In this document: one piece after another, positions 15,650 through 24,257 of the stretch | Position numbering within the stretch: position 1 is the stretch's first letter | Layout: the number at the start of each line of letters is the position of its first letter | Assembly (NCBI GenBank): GCA_020635235.1 | Contig: JACKAF010000004.1 | Coordinates: 1-64,000 of the forward strand | Direction of reading: 5' to 3' | DNA: 64,000 bases | From: Pseudobdellovibrionaceae bacterium | GTDB lineage: Bacteria; Bdellovibrionota; FAC87; UBA2466; JACKAF01 | Position numbers and translations under genes: made by a program | The notes under the pieces: model-generated | What the model saw: the letters and a program-made list of their open reading frames with translations, nothing else | Told to the model about the DNA's origin: nothing | Databases searched by the model: none

Positions 15650-18301
15650 TTAAGGCCAAACGCGCATGATCGCAAGGCCGTTATTGGTGCGCCCGCCGAT
15701 CATGTATTTGCCGTCGGAAAGAGTGATGAGGTGGTAGAGGAAGTCGCCGCCAGGACCGTTGGGGCGGCCGTAGCCGAGCGTCGTATTGCCAAAGGTGTCC
15801 AAGGAGCCGTCTGAAAAGAAACGTAGGATCATTCCCGGTCCCTGACTTCTCCCGTTTACGATGAGTTTACCATTGTTCGTATGGCCGATTTCGTGGACAA
15901 GCTCGTTGAAGCCGTTAGTTTCAAGAACGATGGTGTAACCCGCGGCTGTGACGCCAAAGCTTGTATCCAAATTTCCGTTGTTTAGATAGCGTGCGAAAAT
16001 AACAGCATCGTCCGCCGCTGGACGATCCAACGTTCCCGCTGCTAGTACCGTACCGTCGGTATTAAAATACAAGGCATCCACTCGGTCTTCATTGCCGGTA
16101 TCAATCTCTAAAGTAACGAGTCCGGTCCCACCCCAGCCGGTGTCGAGAGCACCAGTTGTATTAAAGCGCGCAATTCCAATGCGCCGTGTGGTAGCGCCCC
16201 CCGCTCCGCTTTCTGCCCACCCGCCAATATAAACTTTGTTATCGGTAGAGAGCGCCATGGCCGTGGCCTCGTCACGCAAACCAAAATCCGCAAGGGCCCA
16301 GCCAGAGGCCCCGTAACTGGTGTCCAGCACGCCCGCGGAATTAAACCGGACGACGGCGTAATCGCGGGTATTGGCATTTCCGCCGGTTTGTGCCCAACCG
16401 CCGGCATAAATGTTTCCCGTGCCATTGCTCGCAATCGCGAGTTTATAAAGTTCGTCGCGGCGCCCCGATTGATCGGCGGTCACGATGCCACCCGTTCCCC
16501 ACGTGGTATCTAGTACGCCGGTGGAGGAAAGGCGAATGACGTAGAAGTCACGTGTCGCGCCCCCTCCCGTTTCTCGCCACCCGCCCGCGTAAATGCGTTG
16601 TGCGCTGTCGACTACTAGGCCGTTCGCCTCGTCCTGATCGCCCGCAAGGTCCAAAGTATATATCCCAGCTACCGCGAAGGAAGTGTCCAGCGCCCCAGTG
16701 GTTAGAAAACGGGAGATGAGGATGTCACGGCTGGCGGCATTGCCGTTTTCAGCAAAGCCACCAACGATGTAGCGCCCGCTATTGTCGGTCCGCATGACGT
16801 AGCCTTGCGCCTGATCGGCATTCGGATTTACGACATTGTAGCCTGTTACGTTGAACCAGGTGTCAAAGTCGCCACCGCCTGCCGCCACGCCATCGGAGCC
16901 GTACCGAATGGCGCCGAGTTGATTGGCAATGGTTGCCGTCGCATCGGTATCGACGTTGCCGACCATGATCCATTTGTTGTTATTGTAAGTGAGTCCAAGA
17001 GCGTAATCGTCTTGTGTGCCGCCAAGTTCCTGTAGATCCCAACCGTTTGCAGAGAAGGTGGTATCGAACGCCCCGCTTGTCAAAACACGCATGGCCTCGT
17101 AGCCCCAATCCCCGGTCGCCGCTCCCGTCCATACACGTCCACCGACCGCATAGTTCCCACCTTCATCTATTTCGATGGCGCGGCAAATGGAACGATTTTG
17201 GATAGCCCGTTGGAACGACACTGCCATGTTGCCGGCAGTTCCAAACACGGTAAACTGATTTTGGAAAACGGCGCCATTTAGGGTACGCCCACACGTCACA
17301 AGGCGTCCGGACGCGTCGACAGTCATCGCCCAGTTGCTGTCATGATTTGTAATATCGTGGGTGTTAATTCCGTCCGTATCAAATGTGTTATCAAGGGAAC
17401 CATCGGTGTTGTAGCGCGCTACCATGATGTTGGCGTTGTCGCCAGTGTCGTTGCTGTTGCGTGAAGCGCCCGTGACGGCAATCTTGTCCCCGGCAACCAC
17501 CCTCAAGGCGAAGATCATGTCATGACCGTAAGGATCGATCATTGTGGTTACGATCCCGGCGGTGCCAAAACTTGCGTCCGGGGATCCGTCTGTATCCAGG
17601 CGAGCAAGGGCCATGTCGATATTGCGGTAGTAACCGGCTTCGACGTAACCGCCCACCACAATGCGCCCGACTGAGTCCACGCCCACCGCACGAGCGATAG
17701 CCGAGCTGTTGATACTCACCACGGTGTGTCCCGTGGTATTAAAAGTATTATCTAGATTCCCGTCTGTGCCGTAGCGGGCTACGAGAAAATCGTAGTCCAA
17801 AGATCCTGTGATCGCGCGTTTTCCTGCGACAAGGTAGCGCCCACTGGCGTCTGTCGTAATGGCGTGGAAAACAGCGTCTTCGCCGCCAAACGCCAGAGTC
17901 TCAACGCCATCACCCGAAAAGCTCGAGTCGAGCATGCCGTCTAGCCAAAAACGCGCGATGAAGCCTCCGACGCTTCCGTTATCGTAATAGCCGGCAACGA
18001 CATATTTGTCGGGGGGATCGTAGAGCACGGCACGAGAGAAGGTTTGGGTGAGCCCCAATTCCTGAATTTGCCAGCCCGTGTCGTTGTAGCGCGAGCCCCT
18101 TGTGCTGGAACGATTGAACTCGACTTTTGGGGCCAGGAGATTTTCCACTCCCCATTCTAGCCAGTGATCGTATCGGGTGAAGGTGGGTTCATCGTCATTG
18201 ATGGGAGCGTTCGCGTCATCTGCGTATCTCCAGCCATGCCATGCGTTCGCCTGTGCGGCAACACTCGACATAAAAAGAAGAGTTATTATGAGAGTTTTCA
18301 C
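15650..18301 (-). CDS. Delta-60 repeat (DUF5122) secreted propeller protein, copy 1
   Basis: An 883-residue paralog of the downstream protein, with the same array of delta-60 repeats and a standard signal peptide ending at Ala-Asn-Ala (residue 20). By eye about four of five residues match copy 2, and the repeats stay in register throughout, so this is a whole-gene duplication. Its start is GTG at 18301 with no clear Shine-Dalgarno sequence. The two copies are separated by 93 bases and point the same way. The ligand is unknown; adhesion or polymer binding is a possible role but nothing in the sequence decides it. Confidence 0.88.
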   Translation of the reverse strand: MKTLIITLLFMSSVAAQANAWHGWRYADDANAPINDDEPTFTRYDHWLEWGVENLLAPKVEFNRSSTRGSRYNDTGWQIQELGLTQTFSRAVLYDPPDKYVVAGYYDNGSVGGFIARFWLDGMLDSSFSGDGVETLAFGGEDAVFHAITTDASGRYLVAGKRAITGSLDYDFLVARYGTDGNLDNTFNTTGHTVVSINSSAIARAVGVDSVGRIVVGGYVEAGYYRNIDMALARLDTDGSPDASFGTAGIVTTMIDPYGHDMIFALRVVAGDKIAVTGASRNSNDTGDNANIMVARYNTDGSLDNTFDTDGINTHDITNHDSNWAMTVDASGRLVTCGRTLNGAVFQNQFTVFGTAGNMAVSFQRAIQNRSICRAIEIDEGGNYAVGGRVWTGAATGDWGYEAMRVLTSGAFDTTFSANGWDLQELGGTQDDYALGLTYNNNKWIMVGNVDTDATATIANQLGAIRYGSDGVAAGGGDFDTWFNVTGYNVVNPNADQAQGYVMRTDNSGRYIVGGFAENGNAASRDILISRFLTTGALDTSFAVAGIYTLDLAGDQDEANGLVVDSAQRIYAGGWRETGGGATRDFYVIRLSSTGVLDTTWGTGGIVTADQSGRRDELYKLAIASNGTGNIYAGGWAQTGGNANTRDYAVVRFNSAGVLDTSYGASGWALADFGLRDEATAMALSTDNKVYIGGWAESGAGGATTRRIGIARFNTTGALDTGWGGTGLVTLEIDTGNEDRVDALYFNTDGTVLAAGTLDRPAADDAVIFARYLNNGNLDTSFGVTAAGYTIVLETNGFNELVHEIGHTNNGKLIVNGRSQGPGMILRFFSDGSLDTFGNTTLGYGRPNGPGGDFLYHLITLSDGKYMIGGRTNNGLAIMRVWP

Positions 18302-18384
18302 GCAGTTTTAATGCACATGAGTGCTGACCAGATAATCATACACTAGCCGGTCCTTTTCGGAATCTCAATGTGCGAGCGGCGTGG

Positions 18385-19380
18385 CTAGAACTCCGGGAGT
18401 GGCTCAGGGCGGTTATCCAGAATTTCCTCTATTGCCGCCAGGGTTCCGGCATCCAATTTGGAACAAAGCGACAACGCTCCCAGTGTTTCTGAAAGCTGAT
18501 CCGCTTTCGAGGCGCCCAGAATCACCGTGCTGACGTTTGAGTTGGCAAGACACCAGGCGATTGCAAGTTTGGTTACCGAGGTTCCGAGTTCTTTTGAAAA
18601 GGCCTCCAGCTTTCTGGTTTTTTCAATCCTAGTCCGGCCTTCTTCTGATTCGAAGCGTTGGCGAAGCCATTCGTACCCGGGAAGCGTGGCGCGCGAACCG
18701 GCTGGGATGCCGTTGCTGTATTTTCCGGTCAAGATTCCCGATGCCAACGGCGACCAGATGGTCGTTCCCATTCCAAACTCGGAATACAAACGGCTGTATT
18801 CACGTTCCACGCGGTCACGGTGGAACATGTTGTATTGGGGCTGCTCCATCGTTGGGGGCGTTAAGTTGAATTTGGCTGCCACGGCATGGGCTTCTGTGAT
18901 CTGTTGCGCATCCCATTCCGAAGTTCCCCAATAGAGGATCTTGCCTTGTTCAACGAGCGTATGCATCGTGCGGACCGTTTCTTCGATCGGTGTGTGCAAA
19001 TCCGGTCGATGACAGAAAAAAAGATCAAGATAATCCACTTGAAGACGTTTCAAAGCGGCGTGGCAGGCGTCGTGAACGTGTTTCTTGTGTAAGCCTCGCT
19101 GCGTGGGGAGCTGACCGCCCCAGTACACTTTGCTGGAGACGCAATAAGTATCGCGTCCCCATCCCATGTCGCGAAGAACCTTTCCCATGATGATTTCCGA
19201 TTCTCCCTGCGCGTACACTTCCGCATTGTCAAAGAAGTTTACGCCGGCATCGTAAGCCACCTTCATGCAATCGGCGGCGGCGTTCACTTCGAGCTGGGTA
19301 TGAAAAGTCACCCAACTTCCAAAAGAAAGTGCACTTAGGCGAAGTCCGGATTTGCCCAATCGTCGGTAAATCATTTCCAT
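18385..19380 (-). CDS. Aldo/keto reductase (Kv-beta/YghZ type)
   Basis: A 331-residue NADPH-dependent aldo/keto reductase of the Kv-beta/YghZ branch, which reduces aldehydes such as methylglyoxal. The catalytic set is visible: Asp and Tyr in F-F-D-N-A-E-V-Y, Lys in S-S-K-V-Y-W, and His in F-F-C-H-R-P-D. The C-terminal cofactor part has L-A-S-G-I-L-T-G-K-Y and I-L-G-A-S-K-A-D-Q-L. The start is ATG at 19380 with GGAGA eight bases upstream. It stands last in a leftward run of redox and stress enzymes that starts at 21774, with a 69-base gap to the pirin gene. Confidence 0.92.
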   Translation of the reverse strand: MEMIYRRLGKSGLRLSALSFGSWVTFHTQLEVNAAADCMKVAYDAGVNFFDNAEVYAQGESEIIMGKVLRDMGWGRDTYCVSSKVYWGGQLPTQRGLHKKHVHDACHAALKRLQVDYLDLFFCHRPDLHTPIEETVRTMHTLVEQGKILYWGTSEWDAQQITEAHAVAAKFNLTPPTMEQPQYNMFHRDRVEREYSRLYSEFGMGTTIWSPLASGILTGKYSNGIPAGSRATLPGYEWLRQRFESEEGRTRIEKTRKLEAFSKELGTSVTKLAIAWCLANSNVSTVILGASKADQLSETLGALSLCSKLDAGTLAAIEEILDNRPEPLPEF

Positions 19381-19449
19381 GGATGTCTCCTTGACGGCTT
19401 AGGTCTTAGTCCAGGAAAGAGCATTTGCCAAGAGGCACGGGATTTGGGT

Positions 19450-20151
19450 TCAGGCGGGCTGGTGGAAAAGGAGGAACTCACCACTTTGAATGCTTTTGAT
19501 GGTCAGGAGCGTTTCTTGGGTTACCGAGGCGGCATCCCCAGAGGCAAGTGAGGCCTCTCCGTTGAGCTCCAGCTCGGTCAGGCTTTGAACCCAAAGCTTG
19601 TGGGAGCTTTCCATCTGAAAGCTGACGCTTTTACCGGCTTCCAGCAAACAAGCGTACACGCTTATGTTTTGCGACACGCGCACGGACTTTTCCGCGCCAT
19701 CGCGGGAGGCGATGAGCTTGAGCCGGTTCGTTTTCTCCGCTTCGGGAACGGAGATTTGTTCATAGCCCGGAACCATGTCCTTGTGATCTGGAAGGATCCA
19801 GATTTGAAGCAGGTGGGCTTTCTCGTCAGAAGACGGGTTCATTTCACTATGGACAATTCCAGTTCCCGCCGACATCCGCTGAATGTCGCCACGGCGGATG
19901 CGGAATTGATTTCCCAAACTATCCTCGTGTGCCAACTCACCTTCGATCATGTAGGTAATGATTTCCATATCCCGGTGAGGGTGTTTGCCAAAGCCATGCG
20001 AGGGCTCTATCCAGTCCTCATTAATTACCCGTAGGTGGCCAAAGCCGCGCTGGTCGGGATCGTAGTAGTCACCAAAAGAAAAACTGTGGAAACTCTTGAG
20101 CCAGTCGGTCTGAGTTTGGCCTCGCGAATCAGACTTGCGCACGCTAATCAT
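19450..20151 (-). CDS. Pirin family protein (YhhW-like)
   Basis: A 233-residue bicupin of the pirin family. YhhW-type pirins can act as quercetin dioxygenases, and others modulate partner enzymes. The N-terminal signature is present: S-F-S-F-G-D-Y-Y-D-P, then H-P-H-R-D-M-E-I-I-T-Y and H-S-E at the metal-site positions. I chose the ATG at 20151, five bases after the stop of the nitroreductase gene. The frame is open a further 48 codons upstream but only as antisense-like sequence over that gene. Co-transcription with the nitroreductase is likely. Confidence 0.9.
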   Translation of the reverse strand: MISVRKSDSRGQTQTDWLKSFHSFSFGDYYDPDQRGFGHLRVINEDWIEPSHGFGKHPHRDMEIITYMIEGELAHEDSLGNQFRIRRGDIQRMSAGTGIVHSEMNPSSDEKAHLLQIWILPDHKDMVPGYEQISVPEAEKTNRLKLIASRDGAEKSVRVSQNISVYACLLEAGKSVSFQMESSHKLWVQSLTELELNGEASLASGDAASVTQETLLTIKSIQSGEFLLFHQPA

Positions 20152-20156
20152 AATAC

Positions 20157-20744
20157 TCAGTATAGCAGGTCTTTGGGAAAAGAACCCGCCGCAGCAATCG
20201 TCTGCGTTGCTTTGCGTTGGCTGGGTGTTTCGCGATCGCGCAAGGCGGTGGGAAGGGTGTCCGCGTCGGCTCGGTAGCCGATAGCTATGGCGCATTGGAT
20301 TTCAAATTTATCCCGCGGGACCTGCAATTTTTCGTAGGCGGCATCCTGGTGAAAACCTCCCATGGCGTGTGTGGCGAGGCCGATTTTGTGCGCCGCTAAT
20401 GCGAGTGACATCCACGCCGCTCCAGTGTCAAAAGCGGCAAGTCTATTTGGCGCCTGGTTGTGAGAAAAATGCTTGCGAGTGAGTGCAAAGGCCAAGACTG
20501 GGGCTGCTTTCGCCCAGACCTGGTTGCTATCCATGAGCAGTGAAAGAAAAAGCGCCTTATCTTTTTCACTTTTCGAATAGAGAAAGAGCCAGGGCTGGTC
20601 ATTAAAGCAGCTCGGGGCCCAGCGTGCGGCTTCAAACAGGGACATCAAGTCCGCCTCAGGGATCGGCTTTTCCAGGAACGCTCTTGGAGACCATCGGGAA
20701 AGGAACATTGGATCTACGTTATTGGCGGATTCACGGGGCGACAT
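20157..20744 (-). CDS. Nitroreductase family protein
   Basis: A 195-residue FMN-dependent nitroreductase-family enzyme, the usual length. The N-terminal S-R-W-S-P-R-A-F segment, A-A-R-W-A-P-S-C-F-N-D-Q-P-W for FMN contact, and a later A-x-x-G-L-A-T-H-A-M-G-G-F segment match the family. Such enzymes reduce nitro compounds, quinones or other electrophiles with NAD(P)H. Its stop lies five bases from the pirin start, and it begins 17 bases after the end of the MDR gene, so all three probably form one transcript. Confidence 0.9.
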   Translation of the reverse strand: MSPRESANNVDPMFLSRWSPRAFLEKPIPEADLMSLFEAARWAPSCFNDQPWLFLYSKSEKDKALFLSLLMDSNQVWAKAAPVLAFALTRKHFSHNQAPNRLAAFDTGAAWMSLALAAHKIGLATHAMGGFHQDAAYEKLQVPRDKFEIQCAIAIGYRADADTLPTALRDRETPSQRKATQTIAAAGSFPKDLLY

Positions 20745-20760
20745 GTGCGGCTCCTTTCAA

Positions 20761-21774
20761 CTAGTGTTTACGGCTACTGCTCAGTTCCGGTACCAGAACG
20801 ATTTTGCCGGAAACCATTTTGGCTTCGATTCTTTCATGTGCTCTTCGGGCTTCGCGCAGCGGCAATACCGAGTCGATTACTGGTTTGAAGGTTCCGTCCG
20901 CAAAGAGCCTCAATATGGTTTCAAAGTCTTCTTTTCGAATGGTGTCGAAACTGCCGCGTACCGTGGCATTTTTCATGATGAGATCCATTACGTTGATCTC
21001 CGCGACTTCGCCCCCAAGTGCACCCACACAGACGATCCGCCCATTGCGGCCGATGAATTGGATGGACTCCTGGAGTGTCGGTTTGCCAACCAGATCGAGC
21101 ACCAGGGAAATCTTCTGCCCCTCGGTAACTTTGTCGACGATCTCCACCAAATCCGTTTCGGTTCTGTCTAGGACGAAGTCGGCACCCAGTTTACGGAGCG
21201 ACTCCGCCTTTACCGGGCTAGTGATCGCAAAACATTGCGCGCCCGCCCAGCTGGCAATTTGAACTGCGGCGGTACCCACGCCGCTACTGGCCGCATGGAT
21301 CAAGACCCGATCTTCTTCCTTTAGTTCGCCGGCATAAAATAGAGCGATCCACGCTGTTGTGAAAGCCAAACCGATGCTTGCTGCGTTTGTGTAGTTTAGT
21401 CCGTCCGGGATACGGTGAAGTTCTGCCACTGGCAGCGTCGTGTATTCGGAATACGCGCCGTTGCGTTCTCTTCCGAGGGCTTCAAATGTAGCGACGACGC
21501 GGTCGCCGACCGACCATTCCGTTACATTGTCCCCAAGGCGCACAATTTCCCCGGCAACATCCATTCCGAGTACGTGCGGTAAATCTTTTTGTATAAAAAA
21601 CTGCCCGGTCCTGTGAAAAAGGTCGGTGTGGTTGACGGTTGCGGCGTGCACTCTTATGAGAACTTCGTTCTCGGCCGGATCCGGCGTAAGGACTTCCTCA
21701 TACCTAAGGACTTCAGGTCCTCCGCGTTCGTGCATTACTACCGCAAAGCTTTTCTTCGGAATTTCAACTCGCAT
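20761..21774 (-). CDS. Zinc-independent MDR oxidoreductase (quinone oxidoreductase-like)
   Basis: A 337-residue medium-chain dehydrogenase/reductase of the NADPH:quinone reductase type. The N-terminal catalytic domain has V-L-G-M-D-V-A-G-E and G-D-R-V; the Rossmann part has A-A-S-S-G-V-G-T-A-A-V-Q. The cysteines that bind zinc in alcohol dehydrogenases are missing. I took the ATG at 21774; the longer frame starts at a TTG at 21810 that lies within a terminator-proximal segment. The activity is probably reduction of quinones or enones. It is the first gene of the leftward stress-enzyme run (21774 to 18385). Confidence 0.88.
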   Translation of the reverse strand: MRVEIPKKSFAVVMHERGGPEVLRYEEVLTPDPAENEVLIRVHAATVNHTDLFHRTGQFFIQKDLPHVLGMDVAGEIVRLGDNVTEWSVGDRVVATFEALGRERNGAYSEYTTLPVAELHRIPDGLNYTNAASIGLAFTTAWIALFYAGELKEEDRVLIHAASSGVGTAAVQIASWAGAQCFAITSPVKAESLRKLGADFVLDRTETDLVEIVDKVTEGQKISLVLDLVGKPTLQESIQFIGRNGRIVCVGALGGEVAEINVMDLIMKNATVRGSFDTIRKEDFETILRLFADGTFKPVIDSVLPLREARRAHERIEAKMVSGKIVLVPELSSSRKH

Positions 21775-21821
21775 GCAGGGAAGTATAGAAGCGGGAGCGG
21801 AGGATGGCAACGAGTGTCAAA

Positions 21822-21851
21822 GCGGGGACAGGCGGCTTAGCCTGTCCCCGC
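21822..21851 (-). terminator. Strong hairpin after the gene at 21866-22240
   Basis: Perfect 12-bp stem (21822-21833 with 21840-21851, GC-rich) and a 6-base loop, starting 15 bases after the stop of the small secreted gene. On the minus strand it is followed by only three T. It separates that gene from the MDR-pirin run. Confidence 0.7.
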
Positions 21852-21865
21852 CATTCTTAGAGGGG

Positions 21866-22240
21866 TTATTTCGGCGTCAAGATGACGTCATCTTTCAAGA
21901 CGGTGTTGATCGCAATCTCGTCACTAAATTCTTTTTCAAACCAGCGCACTACAAGATAAGTACTCTTTCCACAACGCTGTTCGCCGAGAATTTGGAAAGG
22001 GTGTGTCCCATCAAAGTAGAGTTTGGTTTTCTTGACCTCTTTGCAGTCCGAAACCGTTTTGTACACGGGCGTCCGTTCGGGTACGACCCCGTCCAGCTGG
22101 CGTGGGGTCTGTCGGTTCATCACGGCGGCCAGAGCCTTTTCCAGCGAGTCCAGCCGCTCGTTAACCGAGGGGGCCGCGTTCACGACCGTTGCCATCCAGC
22201 CCATTATAAAGAGAGAGCCAATCAAAAAGATGTGTTTCAC
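21866..22240 (-). CDS. Small secreted protein, unknown function
   Basis: A 124-residue protein with a signal peptide ending near Val-Asn-Ala (residue 22). A short charged helical region follows (S-V-N-E-R-L-D-S-L-E-K-A-L, possibly a coiled coil). The C-terminal half is probably beta-rich, with two cysteines (D-C-K-E and R-C-G-K). The family is not recognised. The start is GTG at 22240. A strong hairpin directly follows the stop, so the gene is probably transcribed alone. Confidence 0.7.
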   Translation of the reverse strand: MKHIFLIGSLFIMGWMATVVNAAPSVNERLDSLEKALAAVMNRQTPRQLDGVVPERTPVYKTVSDCKEVKKTKLYFDGTHPFQILGEQRCGKSTYLVVRWFEKEFSDEIAINTVLKDDVILTPK

Positions 22241-22397
22241 GCGCCCGTCCCAGGTAAGTTTGAAGCGTTTATTCTAACACTGCTTTAGTAAGCGAAAAGT
22301 CCGTCGCGTCAGATCCGCCGCAGGAGCATATGACGCAACGAGCCATGACAGATTTTGGGCAATCTCCGACTCTAGGCCGGAATGGAGAGGGGGGCGC

Positions 22398-23666
22398 ATG
22401 CCTGATAAGAAATCTCTGACCTGGGGATCCTACGCTTACTACGTTTTGAGTGCCGTGATGTTGTTGGGTACGGTTTACGTACTCATCGGCTGTGTAACGG
22501 CGAACGCTGCGGGAAAGCGGAGCAAGAAAGCACCGGACATGCAGTTGCACGCGGGCCAGAATGAGCTGATTGTGGCCGCCTACAACGTGCTGAACCTCTT
22601 CGATACCCAATACGATGAAGGAAAAGAGGACTACACTTTTCTTCCCTCTGGAACAGAAATTCCGGGAACGGGCAAAAAGAAGGAAGATTTCTGCGGGACC
22701 ATGACAGGGTATTACAAGCAACAGTGCCTTGAGACGAACTGGACGGAAGCGCACTTCCAGCACAAGTTGAAGCAGATCAAAAAAGCTGTGGGGGCGATCG
22801 GCGATCTTCCGGACTTACTAGGTATTGAAGAAATCGAGAACGAAAATGCAGCCAGAGAACTGGCTTCGGTTTTAGGTTATGGCACCAACTACTACATTAC
22901 GAATAGCCCGGATCACCGTGGGATCGACGTAGCGCTGCTTTACCGTGGTGATAAGTTGGAGCTGCTTGGCGAGCCGTACGAGATCAAACTCACCGGGGAA
23001 AATTTCCCACCGAGCTTCAACGAGAAACCCACGCGAAATATCCTACGCATGCAGTTCAAGCCGAAGGGAAATGCGGATATTGTGCTTTCGGTTTATGTGA
23101 ACCATTGGCCCTCTCAGGCGGCTACGGCCAAGACGCTCAAACGTATGCTGACGGCGGAAGCGCTAAAGAAGGATATTGATGCCGAGACAAAACGCATCGG
23201 CAAGGAAAAGCACTATGTAATCGCTCTTGGTGACTTCAACACGCTTCTGCGAGAGGTCCCCAACGCTTTCAACAATGTCATCCAAGATCCAAAGTGGGAA
23301 AACGCCATGGTGGACGCGCAGGATCTCGCTATTGAGGCAGATCAACGGTTCATGCGCCGGATGCCCCCGGGTACCTACTTTTATTATGGAGATCGGACCT
23401 GGAACAAGTTGGATCGGCTTTTGTTCAGCGCCAACTTCAACGATCGAAAAGGGATCGAACTTCAACCGAAATCGTTCAGGATTGTGGCTCCGGATTTCCT
23501 GATGGCCAAAGAGCCCTTTGCGGTAAACGATCCGGAAGCGTTTCTCAACGGATCGGTATTCTCGAAGATCCCGGTGGGTTACAACTTTCTTTCATTGGAA
23601 GAAGATACTGCCGGCTATTCGGATCATCTCCCAGTGGCGGTCAAAGTCACGCTCGCCGAGCGCTAG
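22398..23666 (+). CDS. Endonuclease/exonuclease/phosphatase family protein, membrane-anchored
   Basis: A 422-residue protein of the EEP superfamily (DNase I/synaptojanin fold), metal-dependent phosphodiesterases. An N-terminal hydrophobic segment (about residues 10-35, ending in I-G-C) is a signal anchor or possibly a lipoprotein signal. Family motifs follow in order: A-A-Y-N-V-L-N-L-F-D, G-I-E-E-I-E-N with the metal-binding Glu, H-R-G-I-D-V-A-L-L-Y, N-H-W-P-S-Q, G-D-F-N and the terminal S-D-H-L-P. The combination N-V-L-N-L-F-D with N-H-W-P-S-Q is typical of secreted bacterial EEP proteins, often nucleases. The start is ATG at 22398 after GGAGAGGGG. Extracellular nucleic acid degradation is a plausible role. 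Confidence 0.88.
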   Translation: MPDKKSLTWGSYAYYVLSAVMLLGTVYVLIGCVTANAAGKRSKKAPDMQLHAGQNELIVAAYNVLNLFDTQYDEGKEDYTFLPSGTEIPGTGKKKEDFCGTMTGYYKQQCLETNWTEAHFQHKLKQIKKAVGAIGDLPDLLGIEEIENENAARELASVLGYGTNYYITNSPDHRGIDVALLYRGDKLELLGEPYEIKLTGENFPPSFNEKPTRNILRMQFKPKGNADIVLSVYVNHWPSQAATAKTLKRMLTAEALKKDIDAETKRIGKEKHYVIALGDFNTLLREVPNAFNNVIQDPKWENAMVDAQDLAIEADQRFMRRMPPGTYFYYGDRTWNKLDRLLFSANFNDRKGIELQPKSFRIVAPDFLMAKEPFAVNDPEAFLNGSVFSKIPVGYNFLSLEEDTAGYSDHLPVAVKVTLAER

Positions 23667-23729
23667 CTTGCGGTTCGCCCCGTACGGGTGTTAGGATTGC
23701 TCCTCGTTTCGTTCGACAACGGAGAGTCT

Positions 23730-24257
23730 TTGAAGCCGAAATCTTTTTGGAAGTTAACGATCGAGAAGGATCGATTTAAGTTTTCTTCCGCGCACATGAC
23801 GCTTTTTGCGGATGGTACCAAAGAGGCCTTGCACGGGCACAACTACACCGTTCGCCTCGATGTGGTGCTGAGCGATTCTTCTCTCGCACAAACCATTTCG
23901 TTCAGCGTTTTCAAGGAACTCTTGGGACCTCTTTGCGAAGCTTGGGACGAGCGCATTTTGCTCGCCACTGCGAATTCCCGCACGAGTTGCCAAACCAAGG
24001 ATGGATCCTTGGAAGCTATCGTGTGTGACAAGCGGTATGTTTTTCCAGCAGACGAGGTGGTTTGCCTGAATGTGGAAAATATTACTTCGGAGCTTTTGGC
24101 CTCCGAGCTGGCCTCGCGTCTGGTCGAAGCTCTAACGAAGGCCGGTTACTGGGGCGATAAGCTGGCCTCCGGGGTTGCCAACCCGATCCAGGGGATGGAG
24201 CTGCACATAATCGAAACCGCGGGCCAGGGTGCTAGCTTTACGGTCATGCGGGTATGA
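23730..24257 (+). CDS. 6-pyruvoyl-tetrahydropterin synthase homolog, PTPS-III type
   Basis: A protein of about 175 residues of the PTPS/QueD family. Zinc ligands are visible: His22 in F-K-F-S-S-A-H and His35/His37 in H-G-H-N-Y. The catalytic cysteine of QueD, four residues before the first H of HGH, is absent (Lys31). A glutamate (Glu32) sits three residues before it, giving the x-E-x-x-H-G-H signature of PTPS-III. Those enzymes cleave the dihydroneopterin side chain and can replace FolB in folate synthesis. I chose TTG at 23730 because GGAGAG lies just upstream; a GTG at 23688 is possible. The gene overlaps the SDR gene (ATGA, 24254-24257), and a FolB-like gene follows, so a pterin pathway is likely. 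Confidence 0.82.
   Translation: MKPKSFWKLTIEKDRFKFSSAHMTLFADGTKEALHGHNYTVRLDVVLSDSSLAQTISFSVFKELLGPLCEAWDERILLATANSRTSCQTKDGSLEAIVCDKRYVFPADEVVCLNVENITSELLASELASRLVEALTKAGYWGDKLASGVANPIQGMELHIIETAGQGASFTVMRV

Larger units (their letters stand above)
12911..18301. repeat. Tandem whole-gene duplication of the delta-60 gene
   Basis: Two genes of about 2.65 kb (12911-15556 and 15650-18301) encode proteins of 881 and 883 residues that align end to end without large gaps. Many differences visible in the DNA fall at third codon positions, which suggests an old duplication kept under protein-level selection. The leaders and the first ~60 residues differ most. Confidence 0.85.

Noticed and set aside
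12911..18301. CRISPR or intergenic repeat array
   Set aside because: The regular repetition is protein-level (delta-60 repeats) and not made of identical short DNA repeats.
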